Origin: Gammaproteobacteria bacterium
GTDB lineage: Bacteria; Pseudomonadota; Gammaproteobacteria; SG8-11
Assembly: GCA_024641505.1 (NCBI GenBank)
Contig: JAHECY010000033.1
Location: 1-40,474, forward strand
Length of the DNA: 40,474 nt
Reading direction: 5' to 3'
Shown here: positions 33,465 through 40,474 of the stretch, piece by piece
How positions within the stretch are numbered: the stretch's first letter is position 1
Layout: each line of letters begins with the position of its first letter
Program-made: the position numbers and the translations under genes
Notes under the pieces: generated by a model
What the model was told of the DNA's origin: nothing
Seen by the model: only the letters and a program-made list of their open reading frames with translations
Databases searched by the model: none

Positions 33465-34292
33465 ATGATAACCAAAGACATCCAAGACAATGTTCGCGCC
33501 GCTCTGGTCGAAGACCTGGGCAACGGCGATATCACCGCCGGCCTCATCCCCAAGGAGCAAACCGCGCGCGCGCGCATCATCGTACGTGAACCCGCGATAT
33601 TATGCGGCATCCCCTGGGTGGAGGAAGTGTTCCAGCAACTGGGGGGCGGAGTAAGCTTGCACTGGTGCGGGAACGATGGCGACACGCTGGTGCTGGACAG
33701 TACCGTGTGTGAACTGGAAGGTCCGGCGCGCACGCTGCTCACCGCCGAACGCACCACCCTGAATTTTCTACAAACCTTGAGCGGCACCGCCACTGTCACG
33801 CGCCGCTACGTCGACGCCATCGCCGGCACACCGGTGCGCTTGCTGGACACCCGCAAAACCCTGCCCGGCCTGCGCGTCGCCCAGAAATACGCGGTACGCT
33901 GCGGTGGCGGTCTCAATCACCGCATGGGCCTGTTTGACGCCGTACTCATCAAGGAAAACCACATACAAGCCGCCGGCTCCATTATCGCGGCCGTGCAGCA
34001 AGCCCGATACCTGCATCCCCGGGCACCCTTGGTGGTGGAAGTGGAAACACTGGAGCAAATCAAAGAGGCGCTAACCGTCGATGTCCCCCAACTTTTACTG
34101 GACAATATGGCGCCGGCGACACTCTGTAAAGCGGTGCAACTGACCGCCAAACGGGCCAAACTGGAAGCCTCCGGCGGCATCACCCTGGCCAATATCCGTA
34201 TCATCGCGGATACCGGCGTCGATTTTATTTCAATCGGTTCCCTGACCAAAGACCTCAAAGCCGTCGATTTTTCCATGCGTTTCCACACCTGA
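33465..34292 (+). CDS. nadC: Quinolinate phosphoribosyltransferase (decarboxylating)
   Basis: 275 residues. NadC makes nicotinate mononucleotide from quinolinate and PRPP in de novo NAD synthesis. Family blocks visible: VREDLGNGDIT-like ALVEDLGNGDIT, TAERTTLNFLQTLSGTAT, LDTRKTLPGLRVAQKYAVRC with the Arg/Lys that bind quinolinate, and the C-terminal VEVETLEQIKEAL and EASGGITLANI. Length is normal. ATG abuts the barrel stop codon with no clear Shine-Dalgarno, so initiation may depend on upstream translation. Confidence 0.96.
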   Translation: MITKDIQDNVRAALVEDLGNGDITAGLIPKEQTARARIIVREPAILCGIPWVEEVFQQLGGGVSLHWCGNDGDTLVLDSTVCELEGPARTLLTAERTTLNFLQTLSGTATVTRRYVDAIAGTPVRLLDTRKTLPGLRVAQKYAVRCGGGLNHRMGLFDAVLIKENHIQAAGSIIAAVQQARYLHPRAPLVVEVETLEQIKEALTVDVPQLLLDNMAPATLCKAVQLTAKRAKLEASGGITLANIRIIADTGVDFISIGSLTKDLKAVDFSMRFHT

Positions 34293-34388
34293 GATATTAT
34301 TTTTAAGGCGTTTCGCCGAGCTAATGCGCGTATCGGCCATTTCTGCTAAAGTCCCCGTTCCTTTAAACCAACTTGTGTGGAGTGCTCG

Positions 34389-34886
34389 GTGAGATTACTT
34401 ACAATATTCATTGTTTTAGCAATGGCCCTGGTGATCACAGCCTGTTCCGAAGATAAAGTCGAAGGCTACAGCAAGCCCGCCCAGCAAGGTGCGGCGCAAC
34501 AATCCACCGGTGATACCGGGCAACAGATGGCCGCTGACCGTCCGGGAATGAACGCGCAGGGCATGGATCAACAAATGGGCAATTCCAATATGCCCGCGGG
34601 GCATCCCGGTGCCGGCACCAGTGGCGCGCCTGCCCCCTTGTTGAAGCAGGAATTGCATCCCGGTGGTGGCAAGGTATTAAAAGTCATGCATGCGGGTGGC
34701 TACACCTACATGGAAGTGGACATGGACGGCAAGAACACCTGGGCCGCCGCCACCGGCATGAAAGTGGAAACCGGCGATCAGGTGAAATGGCAGGACGGCG
34801 CGGTAATGCAGAATTTCACCAGCAGCACCCTGCATCGCACGTTCGATGAAATTTTATTCGTGTCCAACGCTTCCGTAGGTCAATAA
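34389..34886 (+). CDS. NrfJ-like lipoprotein with Met-rich linker
   Basis: 165 residues. The signal peptide ends in VITAC (lipidated Cys about 18). A Gln/Gly/Met-rich linker follows (GQQMAADRPGMNAQGMDQQM, then GHPG). The C-terminal 70 residues (GKVLKVMHAGGYTYMEVDMD, WAAATGMKVETGDQVKW, NFTSSTLHRTFDEILFV) match the NrfJ-like domain of small proteins found near nitrite reductases and in other redox settings; function unproven. GTG 34389 has GGAG six bases upstream and is preferred to the GTG at 34377. Confidence 0.82.
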   Translation: MRLLTIFIVLAMALVITACSEDKVEGYSKPAQQGAAQQSTGDTGQQMAADRPGMNAQGMDQQMGNSNMPAGHPGAGTSGAPAPLLKQELHPGGGKVLKVMHAGGYTYMEVDMDGKNTWAAATGMKVETGDQVKWQDGAVMQNFTSSTLHRTFDEILFVSNASVGQ

Positions 34887-34898
34887 CAAAGAGCCGCC

Positions 34899-36602
34899 AT
34901 GCGTACTTCCAAGCTCCTGATCGCTACCCTGAAGGAAACCCCGGCCGACGCGGAAGTCATCAGCCACCAGCTGATGCTGCGTGCCGGGATGATTCGTAAA
35001 CTCGCCGCCGGGGTCTATACCTGGCTCCCCCTGGGATTGCGCGTGTTGCGCAAGGTCGAGCAGATCGTACGGCAGGAGATGGACAATGCCGGCGCCCAGG
35101 AGGTCCTCATGCCCGCGGTGCAACCGGCGGAATTGTGGGAAGAATCCGGGCGCTGGCAGAAGTACGGCCCGGAGTTATTGCGACTGAAAGACCGCCATCA
35201 GCGGGACTTCTGTTTCGGCCCCACCCATGAAGAAGTGATTACCGACCTGATTCGACGTGAAATTCGCAGTTACAAGCAACTCCCGGCAAATTTCTACCAG
35301 ATCCAGACCAAATTCCGGGATGAAATCCGGCCCCGGTTCGGCGTGATGCGCGCCCGGGAATTCATCATGAAGGACGCTTATTCCTTCCACGAGAACGCCG
35401 CTTCCCTGGACGAGACCTACAAGGTCATGTACGACACATACAGCCGCATCTTTCAGCGTCTGGGCCTGGATTTCCGTGCGGTATTGGCCGATACCGGCAG
35501 CATCGGCGGTGATGCCTCCCACGAATTTCATGTGCTCGCGGCTTCCGGCGAAGATGCCATCGCCTTCAGTTCCGACAGCGACTACGCCGCCAACGTGGAA
35601 ATGGCCGAGGCCCTGGCACCCCGAACAGCGCGTCCGGCCCCGGCGCAACCCTTGACGGTGGTGGACACCCCGAAACAACACACCATCGAGGAAGTGAGTG
35701 GTTTTCTCAAGGTGGACGCCAGCAAGATTCTCAAGACTTTGATCATCATCGATGATGATGGCAATGCCTACGCCCTGGCGCTGCGCGGTGACCACCAACT
35801 GAATGAAATCAAGGTGGACAAACTGCCCCAGATCAAGGCGCCGTTCCACTTCGCCACCCCCGAACAGGTGCGCACGCTCGCCAAATGCGATGTCGGCTCC
35901 CTGGGCCCGGTGGGGCTGGAAATTCCGTTGATCGCCGATCGCAGCGCCCTCGCCCTGGCGGATTTCGTGTGCGGCGCCAACCAAAATGACAAACACATGA
36001 CCGGCGTCAACTGGGACCGCGATCTGCCGGAGCCCAATCTCATCGCCGATATCCGCAATGTGGTGGAAGGCGATCCCAGCCCCGACGGCAAGGGCACGCT
36101 GGCCATCAAGCGCGGCATCGAAGTCGGGCATATTTTCAAACTGGGCACCAAATACAGCGCCGCCATGAACGCCAGTTGCCAAGCCGAAAACGGCAAACAG
36201 ACGATCATGACCATGGGCTGCTACGGTGTCGGCGTTTCACGCATCGTCGCCTCCGCCATTGAGCAGAATCACGACGACAAAGGCATTATCTGGCCAGCCA
36301 ATATCGCCCCTTTCACCGTGGCGCTGCTCCCCCTGAACATGCACAAATCCATCGCCCTGCAACAAGCCGTAGAAAAACTCTATACCGAGCTGCAACAAGC
36401 CGGTTTCGATGTGTTGCTGGACGACCGCAAGGAGCGCCCCGGCGTCATGTTTGCCGACATGGAGCTCATCGGCATTCCCCACCGCCTGGTGCTGGGTGAC
36501 CGGGGCCTGGCCGCCGGCGTGGTGGAATACAAGGGTCGTCGCGACGCCGACTCGCGCGATATTCCACTGGGCGAGATCATCGGCTTTCTGAAGTCCGCCT
36601 AA
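34899..36602 (+). CDS. proS: Prolyl-tRNA synthetase, bacterial type
   Basis: 567 residues. Class II motifs: motif 2 with [19 protein letters not shown], motif 3 near [17 protein letters not shown]. The YbaK-like editing insert that removes misacylated Ala lies at about 225-390 ([30 protein letters not shown]). An anticodon-binding domain closes at about 465-567 ([20 protein letters not shown]). Full length for the bacterial type. GAG about five bases before ATG 34899 serves as the Shine-Dalgarno; the NrfJ-like gene ends 12 bases upstream. Confidence 0.97.
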   Translation: MRTSKLLIATLKETPADAEVISHQLMLRAGMIRKLAAGVYTWLPLGLRVLRKVEQIVRQEMDNAGAQEVLMPAVQPAELWEESGRWQKYGPELLRLKDRHQRDFCFGPTHEEVITDLIRREIRSYKQLPANFYQIQTKFRDEIRPRFGVMRAREFIMKDAYSFHENAASLDETYKVMYDTYSRIFQRLGLDFRAVLADTGSIGGDASHEFHVLAASGEDAIAFSSDSDYAANVEMAEALAPRTARPAPAQPLTVVDTPKQHTIEEVSGFLKVDASKILKTLIIIDDDGNAYALALRGDHQLNEIKVDKLPQIKAPFHFATPEQVRTLAKCDVGSLGPVGLEIPLIADRSALALADFVCGANQNDKHMTGVNWDRDLPEPNLIADIRNVVEGDPSPDGKGTLAIKRGIEVGHIFKLGTKYSAAMNASCQAENGKQTIMTMGCYGVGVSRIVASAIEQNHDDKGIIWPANIAPFTVALLPLNMHKSIALQQAVEKLYTELQQAGFDVLLDDRKERPGVMFADMELIGIPHRLVLGDRGLAAGVVEYKGRRDADSRDIPLGEIIGFLKSA

Positions 36603-36981
36603 CGCCGCAGGGGGCGCGCGCCTGCCGCCCCCAAATCCTGCGAATCCCTGCCAGATCACGGAAGATCCACTGCAATTCGCGCATGTACCACCCTGAATCC
36701 GCCATGCGCGTGGGCTCAACCACGGGCCGCAAACACTGAACACCGCGCCAGGACGCAGGGCTCGCCACGTCGCCACCCGTTACCGCCCGATATTTTCAGC
36801 ACCGCCGTGACAGCCACCGGCTTCCGCCTGGGGAAAAACTCGTAAAACTTTGCCACTTCGGCGAAAAATCGCGGAGATTCCGTGCGCTGGCCCACAAAAC
36901 CCGCGCGGCTTCCGCTTAAAGTTTCGGGCAAAAACCGCCGAAAACATTAGCAGATACCCGGAATTATTAAGCCCCAATACC
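36603..36981 (+). other. Intergenic stretch between proS and the lytic transglycosylase
   Basis: 379 bases. A 7-bp GC hairpin (GGGGGCG/CGCCCCC, 9-base loop) at 36610-36632 follows the proS stop by seven bases but has no T-run. Short minus-strand frames around 36716-37091 overlap the next gene and lack support. No clear promoter. Confidence 0.45.
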
Positions 36982-37554
36982 ATGATGTTATTGCGTATTT
37001 TGACACTGACCGGCTTATTGACCCTGGCCCTGACCAGCATGGCCGCGCCGCCCAGGCAAGCCCCGGACCCGGAATTACGGTCCATACTCATGGACGCGGT
37101 GGCGGAAACTGCCGTATTTCAGGACGCGTATTACGCGGAAGTGTGGCTCATGGACATGTCCAGCCGGCTCGAACGCTACATTCCAGACCCCTACACACGC
37201 ATTGAACTGCTGAAAAGTGTGCATAAAGAAGCCACTCGGGCGCGCGTATCGCCGGAGTTGGTGCTGTCGATCATTCACGTGGAAAGCTTATTTGATCCCT
37301 GGGCCATCTCCCGGGCAGGAGCCCAAGGTTTAATGCAAGTGATGCCGTTCTGGCGCGGCGAATTGGGATTGAAGGATTCCAGCCTGTTCGACATGCAAAC
37401 CAATGTGCGCCTGGGTTGCACCATTCTGCGCTATTACCTCGATAAAGAAAAAAACCTCACCCGTGCTCTCGCCCGCTACAACGGCAGCACCGGCAGCTTT
37501 CGCTATCCCAATAAAGTCTACAAAGTAATGGACACGCGCTGGAAACGCCGCTGA
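36982..37554 (+). CDS. Lytic transglycosylase, SLT family
   Basis: 190 residues with a signal peptide (LLRILTLTGLLTLALTSMAA). The SLT domain covers about 70-185: catalytic Glu in SIIHVESLFDPWAIS, then GAQGLMQVMPFW, LFDMQTNVRLGCTILRYYL and ALARYNGS. It should cleave peptidoglycan glycan strands to 1,6-anhydro products. ATG 36982 (MMLLRIL) puts the signal peptide first; the frame is open to 36850. Similar small transglycosylases often lie next to proS in gammaproteobacteria. Confidence 0.9.
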   Translation: MMLLRILTLTGLLTLALTSMAAPPRQAPDPELRSILMDAVAETAVFQDAYYAEVWLMDMSSRLERYIPDPYTRIELLKSVHKEATRARVSPELVLSIIHVESLFDPWAISRAGAQGLMQVMPFWRGELGLKDSSLFDMQTNVRLGCTILRYYLDKEKNLTRALARYNGSTGSFRYPNKVYKVMDTRWKRR

Positions 37555-37656
37555 TTCTTGCTTCATCCTCCCCTTGTAACATTCATGTCTTGTCCCTGTC
37601 TCTAGCGGGTGTTATGGTGCCGGTCCTATTTGTTACGGGAAACTAAGGAGAGGTTT

Positions 37657-38685
37657 ATGGGTGAATTAAAACTTTATATCAATCGTTTATTGTTGACCAC
37701 AACAGTCCTGTTTTTCTGCGCCGCAACAGCGATGGCTGGAAATGCCAAACCTGTGGCGCAAGTTAAAGGCAAGTTATCCGTGATGGTGCTTGGTTCCGGT
37801 GGTCCACTACCCCCCGCGGGACGCGCCAGCTCCTCTTACCTTATTTTTGTCGATGGAAAAGCGCGCATCCTCATGGATGCCGGTGGCGGTTCTTTCAACA
37901 GTCTCAGCGCCAGCGGCGCCGTGATCAAAGATCTGGATATCGTGCTGTTAAGCCATTTGCATATCGATCACACGGCGGATCTCTCCGCGTTTGTTAAAGG
38001 CATCTATTTTCAAAGTCGTGGCGCGGGCACCAAGCGTGAAGCACCGATCAATATTTACGGTCCCGGCGCCAACGGCGCCACCTTCCCCAACAGCACCATC
38101 ACGCAGTATCCGTCGACCAAGGAATATGTGGATGGCCACTACAACATGGAAACCGGCGTACAGCGTTATTTGAATGTTTTCGCCAAAGCCATCAGTGCCG
38201 GCAACTTTGCCTATACCGCCAACGACATCGATCCGGATGTGACCAAAGACGTGGCCACGGTATATGACAAAGACGGCCTGGTGATCAAAGCTATCGGTGT
38301 GGTGCACGGCCCGGTACCCTCCCTGGCCTATCGCATCGAATATGGCGGCGCCAGTCTGGTATTTTCCGGCGACACCAACTCTAAGACCGGCAACATGAGC
38401 AAAATCAGCAAGGGTACCGACCTGCTGATCTACGACACCGCCATCATGGATGACGTACCTAACGTGGAAAAGAATCCGGCGGACAAGGTGTTTTTTGCCC
38501 TGCACACCACGCCATCACGCATGGGTGAAGTGGCCAGCGAAGCGGCGGTCAAAACCCTGCTGCTGTCCCACATTACACCCATTACCCAGCCTCATCTCGA
38601 CAAGATTAAAGCCACCGTCAAGGCCAAAGGTTTCAAGGGCAAGACCGTGGCGGCTGAAGACCTGAAAGTTTATAACCTGCCCTAA
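37657..38685 (+). CDS. Periplasmic metallo-beta-lactamase-fold hydrolase
   Basis: 342 residues with a signal peptide (cleaved near ATAMA, about 29). Metal ligands are complete: H-x-H-x-D-H in LSHLHIDHTADL, His in GVVHGPVPS, Asp in VFSGDTNS and a last His in LLSHITP. The arrangement is closest to RNase Z/arylsulfatase-like MBL proteins rather than to antibiotic beta-lactamases; the substrate is unknown. ATG 37657 has AGGAGAGG about five bases upstream, ruling out the longer frame from 37609. Confidence 0.9.
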   Translation: MGELKLYINRLLLTTTVLFFCAATAMAGNAKPVAQVKGKLSVMVLGSGGPLPPAGRASSSYLIFVDGKARILMDAGGGSFNSLSASGAVIKDLDIVLLSHLHIDHTADLSAFVKGIYFQSRGAGTKREAPINIYGPGANGATFPNSTITQYPSTKEYVDGHYNMETGVQRYLNVFAKAISAGNFAYTANDIDPDVTKDVATVYDKDGLVIKAIGVVHGPVPSLAYRIEYGGASLVFSGDTNSKTGNMSKISKGTDLLIYDTAIMDDVPNVEKNPADKVFFALHTTPSRMGEVASEAAVKTLLLSHITPITQPHLDKIKATVKAKGFKGKTVAAEDLKVYNLP

Positions 38686-38700
38686 ATCACATCAAACCGT

Positions 38701-38755
38701 ATACGCACCCTACTCCATCCCTGCATCACCGGCCGTAGGGTGCGTATTACGCACC
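38701..38755. repeat. Dispersed copy of the palindromic repeat
   Basis: ATACGCACCCTAC at 38701-38713 and GTAGGGTGCGTAT at 38735-38747 form a perfect 13-bp inverted repeat around 21 bases. The second arm runs on into its own palindrome, GGTGCGTA-T-TACGCACC. The arms are those of the array at 28.6-29.1 kb, but the core differs. It lies between the stops of two convergent genes. Confidence 0.85.
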
Positions 38756-38783
38756 GTCCTTTATCGTTTCCCGCAACCCAGAT

Positions 38784-39182
38784 TCACTCCGGCCACGCCT
38801 TATACTGCGGCAAATCATCATTGATCTGATACCAGTTAGCTTTAAATGCGGTAAATATATGACACTTCGGCCGCTCCTCCACTTCGCCATCGAACGTTCC
38901 CAGACGCACGCGTATTTGATCGGTATTGGGTTCATTGATGCTCATGATGGGCGAAGCGCACAACTTGCAGAAATGCTTGGTCTTGCTGGGAATATGCGCG
39001 TAAGTCGCCAACAATTCCTTGCCTGAGGTAATTTTAAAGTGATTCGCCGCCACCCAGCCGTTGGTGGCAAACGCACTGCCCTGCACCCTGCGGCATTCAG
39101 TACAATGACAAAACACGATATCGTTGATCGGCCCTGTAACCTCGAACCGCACCGCGCCACACAAACACCCGCCTTTATACAT
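38784..39182 (-). CDS. GFA-family (formaldehyde-activating-enzyme-like) zinc protein
   Basis: 132 residues with the full GFA zinc-ligand pattern: GGCLCGAVRFEV at 4-15, CHCTECRR at about 25-32 and FCKLCASPIM at about 71-80. The founding member reacts glutathione with formaldehyde, but most members, including small ones like this, have no known substrate and are generally annotated by fold only. It converges on the MBL-fold gene across the palindromic repeat. Confidence 0.93.
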   Translation of the reverse strand: MYKGGCLCGAVRFEVTGPINDIVFCHCTECRRVQGSAFATNGWVAANHFKITSGKELLATYAHIPSKTKHFCKLCASPIMSINEPNTDQIRVRLGTFDGEVEERPKCHIFTAFKANWYQINDDLPQYKAWPE

Positions 39183-39278
39183 TGTGCCTCCTGATGGTGT
39201 CGGGCATGCAATCGCCCACTAACATGCTAGAATACTCTGCACCACCGCACAAGCCAGCAATCGGAGAAAGCAACCACC

Positions 39279-39635
39279 ATGATCCGCGGCGTCGCCAATA
39301 TCATGCTCAGCGTCAGCGACCTTGACCAGGCGAGCACGTGGTACCAGGACATCCTGGGCCTCAAGCTGGCCTATAAGAACAGCAAATCCGGCTTTGCCGA
39401 ATTCGACGTCGGCGGCACCCGCATCGCCCTGCGCACGGTCGCGCCCTTTGGCAACGGCGCCAATCCCATGCTCAGCCTCTACACCTACCGGTTGGAAAAA
39501 ACCGTGGCATCACTCAAAACCAAAGGCGTGAAATTTCTCGACGACGGACAGGTACAAGCGGAATTTTACGGCCGGCAGATTCGTATGCAGGACCCCGACG
39601 GTAATATCATTACTCTATTCGAAGCCAATGACTGA
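39279..39635 (+). CDS. VOC-superfamily (glyoxalase/dioxygenase fold) protein
   Basis: 118 residues, one VOC domain with two beta-alpha-beta-beta-beta modules (NIMLSVSDLDQASTWYQDIL; FDVGGTRIALRT; RQIRMQDPDGNIITLFE). The first metal-ligand His of glyoxalase I is absent (IMLSV); the terminal Glu of TLFE is present. Function unknown. GGAG lies 12 bases before ATG 39279. It overlaps the next gene by eight bases. Confidence 0.9.
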   Translation: MIRGVANIMLSVSDLDQASTWYQDILGLKLAYKNSKSGFAEFDVGGTRIALRTVAPFGNGANPMLSLYTYRLEKTVASLKTKGVKFLDDGQVQAEFYGRQIRMQDPDGNIITLFEAND

Positions 39636-39999
39636 GCCCAAGCCGCTAATCAGCTACCAAATCTTTTTTTTGCTACAAAGAACATGCACTCTGCAAATCG
39701 GTAAACTCGGCCGATTCACCTTCCCCGCCGGCCATTACACCTATACCGGCAGCGCCAAACGCAACATCGACGCCCGCATTGAGCGCCACCTGAAAAAGAA
39801 TAAACCATTGCGCTGGCACATTGACCATCTACTGGCCGTGCCCCAGGCGCAAATCATTAACACCCGAAAATCGACGCAAGCAGAATGCGCCTTGAATCGA
39901 AACACACCGGGGGACATTATTGCACCTCGCTTTGGGGCAACCGATTGTCGCCAGGGATGCGGCAGTCATTTGAAATATAAACGTAATCCAAGCATGTGA
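39628..39999 (+). CDS. DUF123 GIY-YIG-like protein
   Basis: 123 residues matching DUF123, a GIY-YIG nuclease-fold family: AGHYTYTGSAKRNIDARIER carries the GIY-YIG-equivalent strand and the Arg, RWHIDHLLAV the family's His/Asp segment, then ECALNR and FGATDCRQGCGSHLKY with a possible Cys/His metal site. The family is often fused to or near endonuclease III; the cellular substrate is not established. Its start lies within the end of the VOC gene (eight-base overlap), implying coupled translation. Confidence 0.9.
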   Translation: MTEPKPLISYQIFFLLQRTCTLQIGKLGRFTFPAGHYTYTGSAKRNIDARIERHLKKNKPLRWHIDHLLAVPQAQIINTRKSTQAECALNRNTPGDIIAPRFGATDCRQGCGSHLKYKRNPSM

Positions 40000-40369
40000 C
40001 TGACTGCGGATGCCCGCGCCTGCCCCAGCAACATCATAGTGATGTACCGTAATAATTCCTTAAAGTAGTTGCCTTTGCTCCAGATTCTTCTATCATTAAC
40101 AAAAGGCTCACATTGGACATGGCTTAGCCGGTGACATGCCCTCATTAGGTCGCAATTATCTTGGCAGAATGCGCGCAAAGGACGCCAACGGCCTGCGCCA
40201 TCAGATACCGCTCCGTATTGTTTGTAAATTGCTGTTCCGTAATTTGTTATTGCTGACGATCCAGGAAACCGGGTTTAGCGGGGTTTGCTGTGGGTGCCGA
40301 TAGTACGATTGTGGAACTATTATTTTCGGGAATTACTTTTCCGGATATTTAACTGTTAGCCAATAAAAT
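40000..40369 (+). other. Intergenic stretch without a supported gene
   Basis: 370 bases, richer in A/T than the genes around it. A 70-codon minus-strand frame at 39966-40178 overlaps the DUF123 end and has no family features. I see no strong terminator or promoter. Confidence 0.4.
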
Positions 40370-40474
40370 ATGCGCGATCCCAATTTCTCAGAATCACAAT
40401 TACAGCAAGCAGTTAATTCTGCATATATGCGACATATTTTCGAGACAAAAGGTCAGTGGGTGTTTGCACATGTT
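40370..40474 (+). CDS. Possible 5' end of a gene running off the right edge
   Basis: An ATG at 40370 opens 35 codons to the window end (MRDPNFSESQLQQAVNSAYM, then RHIFETKGQWVFAHV). The composition is protein-like, but there is no clear Shine-Dalgarno and too little sequence to name a family. Confidence 0.4.
   Translation, partial: MRDPNFSESQLQQAVNSAYMRHIFETKGQWVFAHV

Noticed and set aside
36716-37091. Short minus-strand ORFs upstream of the lytic transglycosylase
   Set aside because: They overlap the transglycosylase start and promoter region, and show no domain, signal peptide or Shine-Dalgarno.
39966-40178. 70-codon minus-strand ORF at the end of the DUF123 gene
   Set aside because: Overlaps a recognised gene's 3' end and has no recognisable features.

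Overview
The window reads as chromosomal DNA of a free-living gammaproteobacterium of middling to high GC. The gene content (FimV, a ClpB with the gammaproteobacterial N-terminus, PhoPQ/QseBC-type regulators, DUF2789, an SHP/DHC/cytochrome b561 cluster, proS followed by a lytic transglycosylase) suggests a Chromatiales-like or related respiratory lineage. This is inference from families, not a database match. I saw no tRNA or rRNA gene, prophage, insertion sequence or CRISPR array.

Left third (1-14.8 kb), mostly minus strand: the 5' two thirds of fimV running off the left edge; a PhnD-like periplasmic binding protein followed by a CHASE8-like/HAMP/PAS/GGDEF/EAL protein; purU followed by a TraB-family membrane protein; a second protein with a FimV-core domain, here at its C-terminus; then a tight operon transcribed cytochrome b561, SHP, diheme cytochrome DHC, PepSY protein, response regulator, sensor kinase. 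A lipoprotein and two small secreted or hypothetical genes follow.

Middle (15-28.5 kb): DUF2789, a DUF2846-like lipoprotein, an orphan GspE/PilB-type ATPase, a DUF2007 zinc-ribbon protein, murI, and clpB with a heat-shock-like promoter embedded in a perfect 9-N9-9 inverted repeat. Divergent from clpB is a QseB/QseC-like pair. Beyond it lie a strong terminator in a possible small-RNA interval, a membrane-anchored FMN/3Fe-4S glutamate-synthase-like protein behind a PlsC-type acyltransferase, and a periplasmic ankyrin protein.

Right third (28.5-40.5 kb): an array of about 85-bp palindromic repeats; a translationally coupled operon of two paralogous DUF1538 membrane proteins, a PII-like protein and a CBS-domain protein; a divergent sodium:amino-acid symporter; an outer-membrane barrel, nadC, a NrfJ-like lipoprotein, proS and a lytic transglycosylase. 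Then come a periplasmic metallo-beta-lactamase-fold hydrolase, another copy of the palindromic repeat, a GFA-family protein, a VOC protein overlapping a DUF123 GIY-YIG protein, and a partial ORF at the right edge.

The best candidate for an under-described system is the DUF1538-DUF1538-PII-CBS operon, which looks like a two-subunit membrane transporter with two small nucleotide-sensing regulators. Other items worth following are the second FimV-core protein with repeated short motifs, the clpB upstream element, the PhnD/GGDEF-EAL pair and the palindromic repeat array.
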